64,000 bases of DNA from Jejuia rubra. GTDB lineage: Bacteria > Bacteroidota > Bacteroidia > Flavobacteriales > Flavobacteriaceae. A program made the translations under genes and the position numbers. The notes beneath the pieces were generated by a model, which saw nothing but the letters and a program-made list of their open reading frames with translations, made no database searches and had not been told where the DNA came from. The DNA lies in NCBI RefSeq assembly GCF_042684665.1, contig NZ_JBHULY010000034.1, positions 1-64,000 of the forward strand, read 5' to 3'. How positions within the stretch are numbered: position 1 is the first letter of the stretch; each line of letters opens with the position of its first letter. Positions 42,878 to 52,327 of the stretch are shown here, one piece after another.

Positions 42878-43576
42878 ATGCAAGAAAAATCGAGTTCGTT
42901 TTCCATAAAGCACTGGAGTCAGGACGATCAGCCCCGTGAAAAACTATTGTATAAAGGTAAAGCCGCACTTAGTGACGCGGAGCTGGTGGCCATTTTAATC
43001 GGGTCGGGGAGTCGGGACGAAAGTGCCGTATCGCTGTGCAAGCGTATTTTGGCCAGCGTGGACAATAACCTGAACGAACTGGGCAAATTGTCCATAAAAC
43101 AACTCATGGATTTTAAGGGAATTGGCGAAGCGAAAGCCATAACCATCACGGCCGCCATGGAACTGGGACGCAGACGCAGGGGAGAGGAAGCCTTGGAAAA
43201 GAAAAAAATCACTTCGAGTAAATCTGTTTTCGAATTAATGCAACCCATAATTGGCGAGTTGGAACACGAAGAATTTTGGATTATCTATTTGAACAATTCA
43301 AATAAAGTGATCCAAAAAAGCCAATTGAGCAAAGGAGGAATTACTGGTACTTTGGTGGATGTGCGTTTGGTCATGAAAAATGCCTTGGAAGCTGGAGCAA
43401 CGGGATTGGTCTTGGCACATAACCATCCCTCGGGAACCTTAAAGCCTAGTCAAGCGGACAAAAGCATCACCCAAAAATTAAAAACTGCTGCCCAAAGTTT
43501 GGATATTCGTGTTTTAGACCATCTTATTATAACCGAAAAAGCCTATTTTAGTTTTGCAGATGAAGCACTATTGTGA
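42878..43576 (+). CDS. radC: RadC family protein (JAB/MPN domain)
   Basis: 232 residues. N-terminal helix-hairpin-helix-like region (MDFKGIGEAKAITITAAMELGRR) and a C-terminal JAB/MPN domain with the metal-binding HNHPSGTLKPSQAD motif. Despite the name, a DNA-repair role is doubtful; the domain is a metallo-isopeptidase fold. Length and start (MQEKSSSFSIKHWSQDDQPREK) match the family. A near-consensus -7 sequence TATCTTTA lies 10 bases before the ATG, again giving a very short leader. Confidence 0.95.
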   Translation: MQEKSSSFSIKHWSQDDQPREKLLYKGKAALSDAELVAILIGSGSRDESAVSLCKRILASVDNNLNELGKLSIKQLMDFKGIGEAKAITITAAMELGRRRRGEEALEKKKITSSKSVFELMQPIIGELEHEEFWIIYLNNSNKVIQKSQLSKGGITGTLVDVRLVMKNALEAGATGLVLAHNHPSGTLKPSQADKSITQKLKTAAQSLDIRVLDHLIITEKAYFSFADEALL

Positions 43577-43661
43577 AAACTCCAAAAATTCAAATCCCAA
43601 ATTCCAAAAATATCCAGTGAGTTTTGGAATTTAGTGTATTGGGATTGGAATTTGATATGCA

Positions 43662-44966
43662 ATGTTACTAGTTTATACTCATAAAATATCGCCAAGATTA
43701 AAATATGTATTCAAGCATATTTGCACTCGAGTGCTGGGTATAAAGGTAGAGTTCACTACAAAAATCGAAGAATTTATTGCCCACGACAGTTTAAAAATGT
43801 CGTACACAAAACAGCATTTGGGCAATGAGTTTTTTATCAAAAGCCATGATATTTTATTTGAGCAGGGACTGTCCGATTTGGAAATTAATGTGCAAAAATG
43901 GGAAGACACCAAGTGCTTTTTTTTCAATGGAGACAAAAGTGCAATGCCTTTTGATATTTTTGCGGCTTCATTTTATCTGCTGTCTCGCTACGAGGAGTAT
44001 CTGCCACAGGTAAAGGATGAGTACGGACGGTTTACGGCCGAAGAAAGTTTAGCCTTTAAGCACGGCTTTTTGCACCAGCCTGTGGTGGATATTTGGGCTT
44101 ATAAATTCAAGGCTGCCCTAATGCAGCAGTTTCCAAAGTTTGAATTTCCAAAAAGGGAGTACAGAGTAAAGCCAGTCATTGACGTCCCGGCACCCTACGC
44201 TTTCAAATTAAAAGGTGTTATGCGGACGATGGGGGGTATTGTTAAAGACCTTTTTCGGTTTAGATTCAAGCGGCTATATGAAAGGTTTTTGGTGCTTTTC
44301 AGTTTAAAGCACGACCCTTATGACACTTTTAAGTACATCATAAACAGACAAAAACATGTTGGTTTTAAGTTTTTGGTATGTTTCTTTATAGGCTCATATT
44401 CTACCTATGACAAAGGCATCAATATCAACAAGCGCAGTTTTATTTCTTTGATAAAACACTTGGCTGATTATTGCAATGTGGGGCTTAAGGCATCCTATTT
44501 TGCCATAAATGATTTGGAAACCCTCAAAAAAGAAAAGCGGACAATGGAGGAGGTGATCAATACCGCCTTAAGGGCCTCGCGTTTTTCGTTTTCCAAAATT
44601 AGTCTGCCGGAATCTTATAGAAATATGGTGCAACTGGAAATCCATCAGGATTACACCATGGGCTATGTTAATCATATCGGTTTTAGAGCTGGCTCTTGTA
44701 CACCGTTTTTGTTTTATGATTTGGATTATGAAGTGCAGACCCCTTTGCGCATTTGCCCTTTCCATTTGATGGATTTTGCACTGTTGAAAACCGCATCTCT
44801 TTTGGATAAAAAACAGGTGTTGACAGGCGTGATAAATGAGGTGAAAAAAGTAAACGGTGAGTTTGTGCCGGTGTTCCATAATTATACCTTTAGCAGTTCG
44901 TCAAGGTGGAAAGGGTTTAAGGAATTGTTTAATCTGATTTTAGATTCGGCCAATGCAGAAGCTTAA
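43662..44966 (+). CDS. Polysaccharide-deacetylase-family protein with degenerate active site
   Basis: 434 residues: an N-terminal DUF7033-type domain (about 1-160) and a deacetylase-like barrel (about 165-430). Family-typical segments such as PESYRNMVQLEI, DYTMGY, GFRAGSCTPFLFYDLDYE are intact. However the expected metal-binding D-x-D near the domain start reads D174-V-P176 (IDVPAPYAF), the H-P-S/T-Y motif reads K-A-S-Y (GLKASY, 274-279), and the S-R-x-H-F segment reads SRFSFSK (306-312). Loss of all three metal-site motifs suggests it no longer deacetylates. It overlaps the HAD gene by 14 bases, so the two are coupled. Confidence 0.8.
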   Translation: MLLVYTHKISPRLKYVFKHICTRVLGIKVEFTTKIEEFIAHDSLKMSYTKQHLGNEFFIKSHDILFEQGLSDLEINVQKWEDTKCFFFNGDKSAMPFDIFAASFYLLSRYEEYLPQVKDEYGRFTAEESLAFKHGFLHQPVVDIWAYKFKAALMQQFPKFEFPKREYRVKPVIDVPAPYAFKLKGVMRTMGGIVKDLFRFRFKRLYERFLVLFSLKHDPYDTFKYIINRQKHVGFKFLVCFFIGSYSTYDKGININKRSFISLIKHLADYCNVGLKASYFAINDLETLKKEKRTMEEVINTALRASRFSFSKISLPESYRNMVQLEIHQDYTMGYVNHIGFRAGSCTPFLFYDLDYEVQTPLRICPFHLMDFALLKTASLLDKKQVLTGVINEVKKVNGEFVPVFHNYTFSSSSRWKGFKELFNLILDSANAEA

Positions 44967-45645
44967 CGGTATCACCGACGTTTTTTTTGATTTGGACCAT
45001 ACGCTTTGGGATTTTGAGAAGAACTCCGCCTTGACCTTCCATAAAATTTTCGATTTGAACCAAATCGAGGTCAATCCAGATGAGTTTTTAGAGCATTACG
45101 TCCCGATTAACTTTGCCTATTGGAAATTGTATCGCGAAGAAAAAATTGAGAAGGATGCGTTAAGGTTTGCCAGGTTGGATGATACCTTCAAAGCCCTAAA
45201 GACTTCCATGGAGCCCGAAAAAATACACAAGCTGTCCTCGGATTATATTGCCCATCTTACCTCGTTCAATCATTTGGTAGCTGATGCGGTTTCGATTTTA
45301 AACTATTTGGGCAGTAAATACCAACTTCACATAATTACCAACGGTTTTGATGAAGTACAACACAGTAAGCTCAATAAATCCAAAATCGCTCATTATTTTA
45401 GAACCATTACCAATTCCGAAATTGCTGGAGTAAAGAAACCCAACCCTAAAATATTTCAATTTGCCTTGAATCAAGCCAAGACTGAAGCTCGGCAAAGTAT
45501 CATGATAGGGGATAGCCTCGAAGCCGATATCAAAGGGGCTTTGAACGTTGGGATGGATGCCATTTTTTTCGCCCCAAACGGCACAAACCTTAATGGAGAA
45601 GTGAGACACATTACAAGTTTAACGGAATTAAAGTACTATTTATGA
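44953..45645 (+). CDS. HAD-superfamily hydrolase (YjjG-type nucleotidase)
   Basis: 230 residues with all four HAD motifs: DLDHT (nucleophile D13, acid D15), the motif II TNGF segment, K in VKKPNPKIF, and the GDSLEADIKGA metal site. The cap and overall length resemble YjjG pyrimidine 5'-nucleotidases, which remove phosphate from (d)UMP/dTMP-like or non-canonical nucleotides. Annotated at family level only. It begins inside the end of the preceding deacetylase-like gene. Confidence 0.9.
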   Translation: MQKLNGITDVFFDLDHTLWDFEKNSALTFHKIFDLNQIEVNPDEFLEHYVPINFAYWKLYREEKIEKDALRFARLDDTFKALKTSMEPEKIHKLSSDYIAHLTSFNHLVADAVSILNYLGSKYQLHIITNGFDEVQHSKLNKSKIAHYFRTITNSEIAGVKKPNPKIFQFALNQAKTEARQSIMIGDSLEADIKGALNVGMDAIFFAPNGTNLNGEVRHITSLTELKYYL

Positions 45646-45774
45646 ATGAAGTAATTCAAATTTTTATTTTGCCTAAAAAATGTTGTAAATTCACTCACTT
45701 GTCGTTCCTTTTTTTTAACCATAGCTATAGCTATAATTTTCATAAAGAGCCTCAATTGAACAAATTTTCATTCA

Positions 45775-45792
45775 TCCCGATAATTATCGGGA
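45775..45792. repeat. Perfect 18-base palindrome
   Basis: TCCCGATAATTATCGGGA, a self-complementary sequence of the dispersed TCCCGA...TCGGGA type (compare 55.95 kb). A second self-complementary run, TATAGCTATAGCTATA, lies about 45 bases upstream. Both fall in the 200-base gap after the HAD gene. Confidence 0.6.
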
Positions 45793-45846
45793 CAAAAAGT
45801 CCAAATTACTTCAACAATTTAAGCCCGCTCTAATCGTTTTTTCTTT

Positions 45847-46401
45847 ATGAAATTTAATCTATCCAAATCTCTTATTTTTCTACTGGTCCTGCTTTCAAAC
45901 TTTGGGTGCACCAAACCAATAGATTTTGATCAGGCCGATGATTTACTTTTAGAACCTGTTTTGGAATCCAGCATTATATTTTATGAAGCTACTGCTAGCG
46001 ATTTTTTTGCTGGAGGTATGTTGCAGAATGTTGTGCAGGATGAGGTTGGAATTGATATTTTCGGGGACAGCTTTGTTCAAGATAATTTGGTAAAGGCCGA
46101 ATTTGTTTTTGAAGTGAAAAACTCCATGGATCGAGCATTCGATCTGCGCTTGGATTTTTTGGACGGAAATGGGCAATTGTTAGAATCTTTTACGGTGGAT
46201 ACACCTGCTTCGCCTGATAATTCTGAAATAATTACCGAGTATGTTGAAACTTTTGAAGGTGTGCCGCTGGAAAATTTAAAGCAATCCAGGCAATTGGTAT
46301 TTACTTTGGTAATGCAGACGGGGCCACCATTGAACCAAAATTCGCAAGGAACCATAGCACTGAAATCAAAAGGAATTTTTTATTTAATGATTGGCGGATG
46401 A
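45847..46401 (+). CDS. Lipoprotein of unknown function preceding a DUF5723 gene
   Basis: 184 residues. Signal peptide ends with lipobox SNFGC (Cys21). The mature chain is acidic and predicted all-beta, with no recognised domain. Its stop overlaps the ATG of the next gene by four bases (ATGA). Lipoprotein plus DUF5723 pairs are common in Flavobacteriaceae, so the lipoprotein is probably a partner of the barrel-like protein, placed on the outer membrane. Confidence 0.8.
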   Translation: MKFNLSKSLIFLLVLLSNFGCTKPIDFDQADDLLLEPVLESSIIFYEATASDFFAGGMLQNVVQDEVGIDIFGDSFVQDNLVKAEFVFEVKNSMDRAFDLRLDFLDGNGQLLESFTVDTPASPDNSEIITEYVETFEGVPLENLKQSRQLVFTLVMQTGPPLNQNSQGTIALKSKGIFYLMIGG

Positions 46402-47822
46402 GTTTAAAAAATGTACCTTTTATTTTGCTTTTAATGGTTGGGCTATGTTTTTCGCAGAACAAGCAGATTCTTTATGGTTTTTCTGAAATTCCTCAATCGC
46501 TATTATTAAATCCCGGGGGTAAGGTGGATTACAGGGGCTATTTTGGAGTGCCCATGTTATCCCATTTTCATGTTAATGCGGGCTCATCAGGGGCAACCGT
46601 TTATGATTTATTCGCTGATGAAGGAAGAAGTTTTAATGCCAAATTGCGCATTTTGGTGAATACCTCAAAGCCCAATGATTTTATGACCGCTAACCAGCAA
46701 TTGGATTTGTTTTCAGGAGGATTCGCATTTGGAAGCAGTTTTGAAAAAAATGAATATTTGAGTTTTGGACTGTACCAAGAATTGGATTTTATTAGCTATT
46801 TCCCCAAAGATTATGCGGTTTTAGCACTTGAAGGTAACCAATCCAATATCGGTCGGCCTTTCAATTTAGATCATTTAAATGTAAATGCTGAGTTACTTAC
46901 TGTATTTCATGTGGGATATAATAAAAAAGTCAATGAAAAGCTGACCTATGGCATTCGCGGCAAGATATACAGCAGTATTTTGAATGTGAATTCAACTAAA
47001 AACGACGGGAGTTTTTTAACCGTTAGGGGCCAGAATAATTTTTACCAGCACATCTTTGATTTGGATTTGGAAGCGAGAACTTCGGGCATTGCAAGTTTGA
47101 TCAATGATGATAATTCTGATGCCAGTGAGGATATTAAAACCCTAAGGAAGCGCATTTTGTTTGGCGGCAACCTTGGATTGGGACTGGATTTGGGATTTAC
47201 TTATCAGATGACCGATCAATGGACGTTCGATGCCAGCATTTTGGATATTGGTTTTATTCGGCATTCAAAAGACATTGAGAATTATGCCTTTCAAGGTGAT
47301 TTGGTTTATGAAGGCTTTGACCCTCTTTTTCCGGAAACGGGTGATTCGCAAACTGCTGATGACTATTGGAACGAAGTTGAGGAGGATTTTGAGGAGCTCT
47401 TTACTAGGGACACTTCAACTTCAAAATACACTACATGGCGCCCAATGAAATTTAATGCCTCCTTGAACTACGCCTTTGGAAAGAAAAAATTAAAGGATTG
47501 CGACTGCAATGCCGAGGATGGTGATTATCTCAATGCAATTGGTGGGCAACTATTTGTTATAAATAGACCTAAAGGACCACAAGTAGCTTTGACGGCCTAT
47601 TACTACCGCCGTATTTTTAATGGTTTAAGGGCTAAGGCTACCTACACCGTGGACTCTTTTTCGTTTTATAATATGGGATTGGGGCTTTCGGCGCATGTTG
47701 GCGGTATAAACTTGTACCTAATGGCGGATAATTTTGTTCAGTACAGAAATGTTTATGATGCGCAAAGTGTATCTTTACAGTTAGGGCTAAATTATATTTT
47801 TAGAAGTAGAAAAGACAAATAG
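46398..47822 (+). CDS. DUF5723 family outer-membrane protein
   Basis: 474 residues. Signal peptide about 1-19 (ending CFSQN). The early NPGGKVDYRGYFGVPMLSHFHVNAGSSG and the later repeated beta strands (GLYQELDFISY, LGLGLDLGFTYQM) fit the DUF5723 / PorV-like long-chain transporter-type barrel seen in Bacteroidota. A Cys-rich turn LKDCDCNAEDGD sits at about 370. Coupled to the upstream lipoprotein. The following gene starts 72 bases later. Confidence 0.8.
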   Translation: MSLKNVPFILLLMVGLCFSQNKQILYGFSEIPQSLLLNPGGKVDYRGYFGVPMLSHFHVNAGSSGATVYDLFADEGRSFNAKLRILVNTSKPNDFMTANQQLDLFSGGFAFGSSFEKNEYLSFGLYQELDFISYFPKDYAVLALEGNQSNIGRPFNLDHLNVNAELLTVFHVGYNKKVNEKLTYGIRGKIYSSILNVNSTKNDGSFLTVRGQNNFYQHIFDLDLEARTSGIASLINDDNSDASEDIKTLRKRILFGGNLGLGLDLGFTYQMTDQWTFDASILDIGFIRHSKDIENYAFQGDLVYEGFDPLFPETGDSQTADDYWNEVEEDFEELFTRDTSTSKYTTWRPMKFNASLNYAFGKKKLKDCDCNAEDGDYLNAIGGQLFVINRPKGPQVALTAYYYRRIFNGLRAKATYTVDSFSFYNMGLGLSAHVGGINLYLMADNFVQYRNVYDAQSVSLQLGLNYIFRSRKDK

Positions 47823-47894
47823 TCTTAGTTTAGAAATAGCATAAACCATTTAAATTAAAATAGTGTTGAATTAAAAATCTTGAAGAATTACCAG

Positions 47895-48752
47895 ATGAAA
47901 ACTAAATTAGTTATAGCGATAGTTGCATTGTTTACGCTTTTAAATGTTTACAGTCAAAATGATCTTAATAATTACAAATACGTTATTGTACCGAACAAGT
48001 TTGATTTTTTAAAGCAAGAAAATCAGTATCGTTTAAATGAGTTGGCGCAATTTTTATTTAACAAGCATGGGTTCAAAGCAGTTATGGAGGGTACGGATTA
48101 TCCTGAGGATTTGTTGTTTAATCGCTGTTTAGGGTTGCGGTCTAACGTCGAAAAGGAATCTGGCGTGTTCAAAACTAAACTTAAAGTTGTGCTTAAGGAT
48201 TGCAACGGCAAAATTGTTTATACTTCGCCTGTGGGGGAAAGTAGGACAAAGGAATATAAGGTGGCTTATAATGAGGCCATGAGAGCCACATTTGACCATT
48301 TGAGGTTATTAAACTATCAATACGTACCGAAGAAAGAGCACCAGGTGACGAAGACTCAAAAACATGAGACTGACAGCGAAATACAAAGGCTTAAAGAAGA
48401 AATTAAAACACTCAAAAAGGAAAAAGAGGTTAAACAAATAAAACAACCCAAAGCAGTTGTGAACAAAAGGCCGGTTACACCTCAGAAACAGGAAGTACTC
48501 CAAGCCAAAAATGTTGAACCCAAAACTGAAAAAGCCTTGTCAAACGTCTTATATGCGCAAGCTACTGAAAACGGTTTTCAACTTGTTGATAGTGCTCCCA
48601 AAGTGGTTTTCAGAATTCAGAAGACAGGGTTGTCCAATGTGTTTTTAGTTGAAGGTAAAAGCAGTATAATATACAAGACGGATACGGGTTGGGTTTTGGA
48701 ATACTACGAAAATGGAGTATTAAAGCAACAGGAATTGAATATCAAATTCTAA
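47895..48752 (+). CDS. Exported hypothetical protein with basic coiled-coil linker
   Basis: 285 residues from ATG 47895 (TTG 47880 would add five). Signal peptide about 1-20 (ending NVYSQN). An N-terminal alpha/beta domain (about 25-145: YKYVIVPNKFDFL..QYRLNELAQFLFNKHGF) recurs in Flavobacteriaceae next to envelope proteins. A Lys/Glu-rich coiled coil (about 155-195) and Pro/Gln linker lead to a small C-terminal beta domain (about 220-285). Function unknown; likely periplasmic. Confidence 0.75.
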   Translation: MKTKLVIAIVALFTLLNVYSQNDLNNYKYVIVPNKFDFLKQENQYRLNELAQFLFNKHGFKAVMEGTDYPEDLLFNRCLGLRSNVEKESGVFKTKLKVVLKDCNGKIVYTSPVGESRTKEYKVAYNEAMRATFDHLRLLNYQYVPKKEHQVTKTQKHETDSEIQRLKEEIKTLKKEKEVKQIKQPKAVVNKRPVTPQKQEVLQAKNVEPKTEKALSNVLYAQATENGFQLVDSAPKVVFRIQKTGLSNVFLVEGKSSIIYKTDTGWVLEYYENGVLKQQELNIKF

Positions 48753-48824
48753 TTATCGTTAGGTTATTTGCTGTTTGTCGTTAAGTTGTTACTTCAAGCT
48801 TCCAACTTCGAGCTATCGGCTTCC

Positions 48825-50114
48825 TCAATACCCATATTTGTCTTTCCAACGTTGTTTTAGGAATTCGCGCTGGGCATTTTCTCGGGCATTGTTACTAGGC
48901 TCGTAAAGTCTTGTGCCTTTAATATCATCGGGCAGAAATTCCTGATTAGCAAAGTTGTTTTCATAATTATGGGCATACTTATAGTTGTCGCCATAACCCA
49001 ATTCCTTCATTAATTTGGTCGGGGCATTTCTTATTTCCAATGGTACACTTAGGTCCCCTGTTTCTCTTACCAGTTGTTGGGCTTTTCCTATTGCAGCATA
49101 CGCCGCATTACTTTTTGGAGAACAAGCTAAATAAGTGGCACATTGGCTTAAAATGATTCGCGATTCGGGATAGCCAATGGTTGAAACCGCCTGAAACGTA
49201 TTATTGGCAATCACTAATGCCGTTGGATTGGCATTCCCAATGTCCTCACTGGCGGCAATTAAAAGTCGCCTAGCGATAAACTTTACATCTTCTCCGCCCT
49301 CAATCATCCGTGCTAACCAATACACAGCACCATTGGGATCGCTTCCACGAATGGATTTTATGAATGCCGAAATAATGTCATAATGCTGCTCCCCGGTTTT
49401 GTCGTAACGCACCGTGTTATTTTGGACTTTTTCAAGTACGGCATCATTGGTTATGGTAACGTTATCGGTGTTTTCGGAGGTAACTATCAGTTCAAAAATA
49501 TTCAACAATTTTCGGGCATCGCCACCCGACAATCGCAATAGAGCGTCGGTTTCTTTTAGGTTGACCTTCTTTTTAGAAATGAATTCGTCTTTTTTGATCG
49601 CCCTTTCCAAGAGCGTTTCCAAATCGCCTTTGGAAAACGAATTCAAAATGTACACTTGACAACGTGATAACAATGCCGGAATGACTTCAAAACTTGGATT
49701 TTCTGTAGTAGCTCCAATCAAAGTAACCCATCCTTTTTCAACGGCCTGCAATAATGAATCCTGTTGGGATTTGCTAAATCTATGGATTTCATCAATGAAT
49801 AAAATCGGGTTTTTGGTGGTAAATAGACCTCCACTTTGTTTGGCTTTTTCAATAACTTCCCGAATATCCTTTACCCCGGAATTGATGGCACTTAAGGTGT
49901 AAAACGGTCGTCCAGATTCCGTGGCGATAATATTGGCCAAGGTAGTTTTTCCCGTCCCTGGAGGTCCCCAAAAAATCATGGAAGCTATCAATCCATGTTT
50001 CAATTGTTGTGTTAATGCTCCGTTGTCTCCCACTAGATGGGATTGACTCACATAGTCCTCCAGTGTTTTTGGTCGTAAGCGTTCAGCTAATGGAGCATTG
50101 TCGTTCATAGCCAT
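48825..50114 (-). CDS. rarA: Replication-associated recombination protein RarA (MgsA)
   Basis: AAA+ ATPase acting at stalled replication forks. 429 residues: Walker A GPPGTGKTT, Walker B LFIDEIHR, sensor GATTENPSFE, and the C-terminal helical tetramerisation domain with family motifs (SEDIGNANPTAL, DDIKGTRLYEPSN). Length fits the family. Monocistronic or cotranscribed with the CIA30 gene 31 bases upstream. Confidence 0.97.
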   Translation of the reverse strand: MAMNDNAPLAERLRPKTLEDYVSQSHLVGDNGALTQQLKHGLIASMIFWGPPGTGKTTLANIIATESGRPFYTLSAINSGVKDIREVIEKAKQSGGLFTTKNPILFIDEIHRFSKSQQDSLLQAVEKGWVTLIGATTENPSFEVIPALLSRCQVYILNSFSKGDLETLLERAIKKDEFISKKKVNLKETDALLRLSGGDARKLLNIFELIVTSENTDNVTITNDAVLEKVQNNTVRYDKTGEQHYDIISAFIKSIRGSDPNGAVYWLARMIEGGEDVKFIARRLLIAASEDIGNANPTALVIANNTFQAVSTIGYPESRIILSQCATYLACSPKSNAAYAAIGKAQQLVRETGDLSVPLEIRNAPTKLMKELGYGDNYKYAHNYENNFANQEFLPDDIKGTRLYEPSNNARENAQREFLKQRWKDKYGY

Positions 50115-50145
50115 AAAATTAAGGTAATTATTTAGGTTTTCGACC

Positions 50146-50640
50146 TTATCGTAATTCGATTTTATCGACTAGCAATTGAAATGGTTCCACCTTTTTATTA
50201 CCGAATAAAAAACCTATTTCTGAGACAAAATCTGATGAGAAATTTGGAATATCCAGTTGCCGGCCTCTAAATTTTGGGAATAAATCCTTTAATTCGATTC
50301 TCAAGGTTTCCCATTTACCAGAAGTTTGAAAGTAAGTAACGAAAGAATGCCGTTGGGAGGTAGCTTCTTTTATTCGAAACTGATACTGTTTGCCATCACC
50401 TTTTATCCTCAATACTATCTTGGAATAATTTACAACAGTTATTGGAGATGTACGATAGCGCACAGAAGAAAAACCACCATTGTTTTCTAGTGAAATTTCA
50501 CCGTGGAATTTCCCGTAGCCCTCATCAGTTAACTCAAAACTGCCAGAGGATTTTCCACCCATAACACGATCATCAACGATCGCCCAATTCGTTATATCAC
50601 TTTTTTTATTGAAATTGAAGACTAATACGTTTTGTGTCAT
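50146..50640 (-). CDS. CIA30 family protein (NADH:ubiquinone oxidoreductase assembly factor-like)
   Basis: 164 residues, predicted galactose-binding-like beta sandwich with the family motifs DDRVMGGKSSGS and NNGGFSSVR, then QFRIKEATSQR. No signal peptide is seen. The eukaryotic member (NDUFAF1/CIA30) assists complex I assembly; the bacterial role is not established. It lies between the DUF192 lipoprotein and rarA on the same strand. Confidence 0.9.
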   Translation of the reverse strand: MTQNVLVFNFNKKSDITNWAIVDDRVMGGKSSGSFELTDEGYGKFHGEISLENNGGFSSVRYRTSPITVVNYSKIVLRIKGDGKQYQFRIKEATSQRHSFVTYFQTSGKWETLRIELKDLFPKFRGRQLDIPNFSSDFVSEIGFLFGNKKVEPFQLLVDKIELR

Positions 50641-50697
50641 CGCTATTCGTGGTTACAATAAAAGTTGGTGTCTCTGTTCAGTATCTATCATGAAGCA

Positions 50698-51183
50698 CTA
50701 ATTCCATAAAAGGGAGTCCCCAACCTTTAGCTCCCATTGCTCAGCCAAACCCGCATTGATTTCCAAAACATATTTGGCAGGGACCTCCGAAGGCAAGGAA
50801 CTTTCATCAAAAGGTTTGGCGTTTTTTTGAAAGCTCACAATGGATTTTTTGGCATCTATATAAATGATGTCTAAAGGAATTCGGGTGTTTTTCATATAGA
50901 AAAAACGCTCGCGTTCATCTTCAAAAATGAACAACATCCCATGATTGGATTTCATGCTTTTGCGGTACATCATCCCAGTTTGAATATCAAAATCGGTGTC
51001 TGCAATTTCGATATCCAATTTTATTTTTAAGGAGTCGTTTTCAGAAGAAAAGATTTGAAGTTCTCCTTCTTTTTTAAACGAGACTTCGGTCTGCTGTACC
51101 TTTGGTTTCTCCTGTTTGCAAGAGGCTACCCCCAAAGTAAAGAGGGTGAAAACTAAAAGCGCAATACCGAATTTGAATCTCAT
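50698..51183 (-). CDS. DUF192 domain lipoprotein
   Basis: 161 residues. Signal peptide with lipobox VASC (Cys22), then a ~120-residue DUF192 beta-rich domain with GMMYRKSM, NHGMLFIFE, NTRIPLDIIYID and the C-terminal VLEINAGLAEQWELKVGD. Family function is unknown. It starts one base after the lgt stop, so the two are one operon; as a lipoprotein it is also a substrate of Lgt. Confidence 0.92.
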   Translation of the reverse strand: MRFKFGIALLVFTLFTLGVASCKQEKPKVQQTEVSFKKEGELQIFSSENDSLKIKLDIEIADTDFDIQTGMMYRKSMKSNHGMLFIFEDERERFFYMKNTRIPLDIIYIDAKKSIVSFQKNAKPFDESSLPSEVPAKYVLEINAGLAEQWELKVGDSLLWN

Positions 51184-51184
51184 T

Positions 51185-52114
51185 TTAGTTTACTGGCGAT
51201 TTCGGTTTGTATACAAACATAAAATACAACCCTAATAAAATTAAGGGGATACTTAGCCACTGTCCAGTGTTCAATGCCCAAGTAGCCCGCTCGTCCACCT
51301 GCGCTTCTTTCACGAATTCTACAAAAAAGCGAACTGTCCACAGCAGCACCAAAAACAGTCCGAAAAGGAATCCGGTTTGGTCACGCTTTGATGTTTTAGA
51401 GTAGAAATACCATAAAATGAGAAATACAAATATGTAGCTAATGGATTCGTACAATTGCGAAGGGTGTCGATAGGGTACGGCATCCAAAAGATTTTGAAAT
51501 TGCGGATTTTCGGTAACTGCATTATATGCGTTTTGAACGTCCTTGATGCCCGTTAGCCTGACAATTTCACTTTTGTAATATTCATCCTGAATAAACCGAA
51601 CGCCCAACGGAAAATCACCAGAAGCTTTGCCTATAATTTCAGAATTGATAAAATTTCCTATTCTTACAAACACTGCTCCCGAAGCGACGGGAATCACCAA
51701 TCTATCTAGAATCCAAAGCAAGGATTTGTATTTATACTTTCTGCGATACAGGTACATACCAATGATAACACCAATAGCCGCACCATGACTTGCCAAACCT
51801 TGAAACCCAGTGAATTCAAAGCCTCCTTTAAACTTAAATGGAAGAAATATGCTAAAAAAATCTTGTGAAATCAATTCTGATTGGTAAAACAATACATGCC
51901 CCAAACGCGCACCCAACATGGTGGATAATACCACGTAGATGAACATGGGGTCCAATAACTCCAGATTCATTTTTTCCTTGGTGTAGATACGTTTCATTAT
52001 ATACCACCCCAAGATAAATGCGATAACCCACATCAGACTGTAAAAATGGATTTTGAAGTTGCCAGCGATATCTATCCCCGTAACGGGGTTCCAATCAAAT
52101 TTTAATACGTGCAT
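51185..52114 (-). CDS. lgt: Prolipoprotein diacylglyceryl transferase
   Basis: Inner-membrane enzyme that adds diacylglycerol to the lipobox cysteine of prolipoproteins, including GldI and the other lipoproteins here. 309 residues with seven hydrophobic segments. The conserved GARLGHVLFY, the signature RIGNFINSEIIGK and HPSQLYES are all present. Start at 52114 (MHVLKFDWNPVTG). Confidence 0.96.
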   Translation of the reverse strand: MHVLKFDWNPVTGIDIAGNFKIHFYSLMWVIAFILGWYIMKRIYTKEKMNLELLDPMFIYVVLSTMLGARLGHVLFYQSELISQDFFSIFLPFKFKGGFEFTGFQGLASHGAAIGVIIGMYLYRRKYKYKSLLWILDRLVIPVASGAVFVRIGNFINSEIIGKASGDFPLGVRFIQDEYYKSEIVRLTGIKDVQNAYNAVTENPQFQNLLDAVPYRHPSQLYESISYIFVFLILWYFYSKTSKRDQTGFLFGLFLVLLWTVRFFVEFVKEAQVDERATWALNTGQWLSIPLILLGLYFMFVYKPKSPVN

Positions 52115-52206
52115 GCGTGAAATTTTACAGGCGTAAATATAAGGGTTTAGCTGTATTTATCTGTTAAAATTGTGTTTAGTTGTATTTAACCCCTCCGCCT
52201 TCGGCA

Positions 52207-52227
52207 CCTCCCCTTGAAAAGGGGAGG
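52207..52227. repeat. Hairpin of the CCTCCCC/GGGGAGG dispersed type
   Basis: Arms CCTCCCCTT (52207-52215) and AAGGGGAGG (52219-52227), preceded by CCTCCGCCTTCGG. A related arrangement in the other orientation occurs at 13.33-13.37 kb. It lies in the 213-base gap between lgt and the downstream end of the immunophilin gene. Confidence 0.55.
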
Positions 52228-52327
52228 AGTTGTTGAAGTACTGTTTTGATTGTTTAATTTGTACAATAGGCGGCACATCCTTCTTTATTCTTTTATCTTA
52301 TAGCAAAGCGGTCTTTGTTCTGTCAAA

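Noticed and set aside
45642..45833. 63-codon plus-strand frame after the HAD gene
   Set aside because: Runs through palindromic repeats and has no homologous pattern; it overlaps the HAD stop only by chance.
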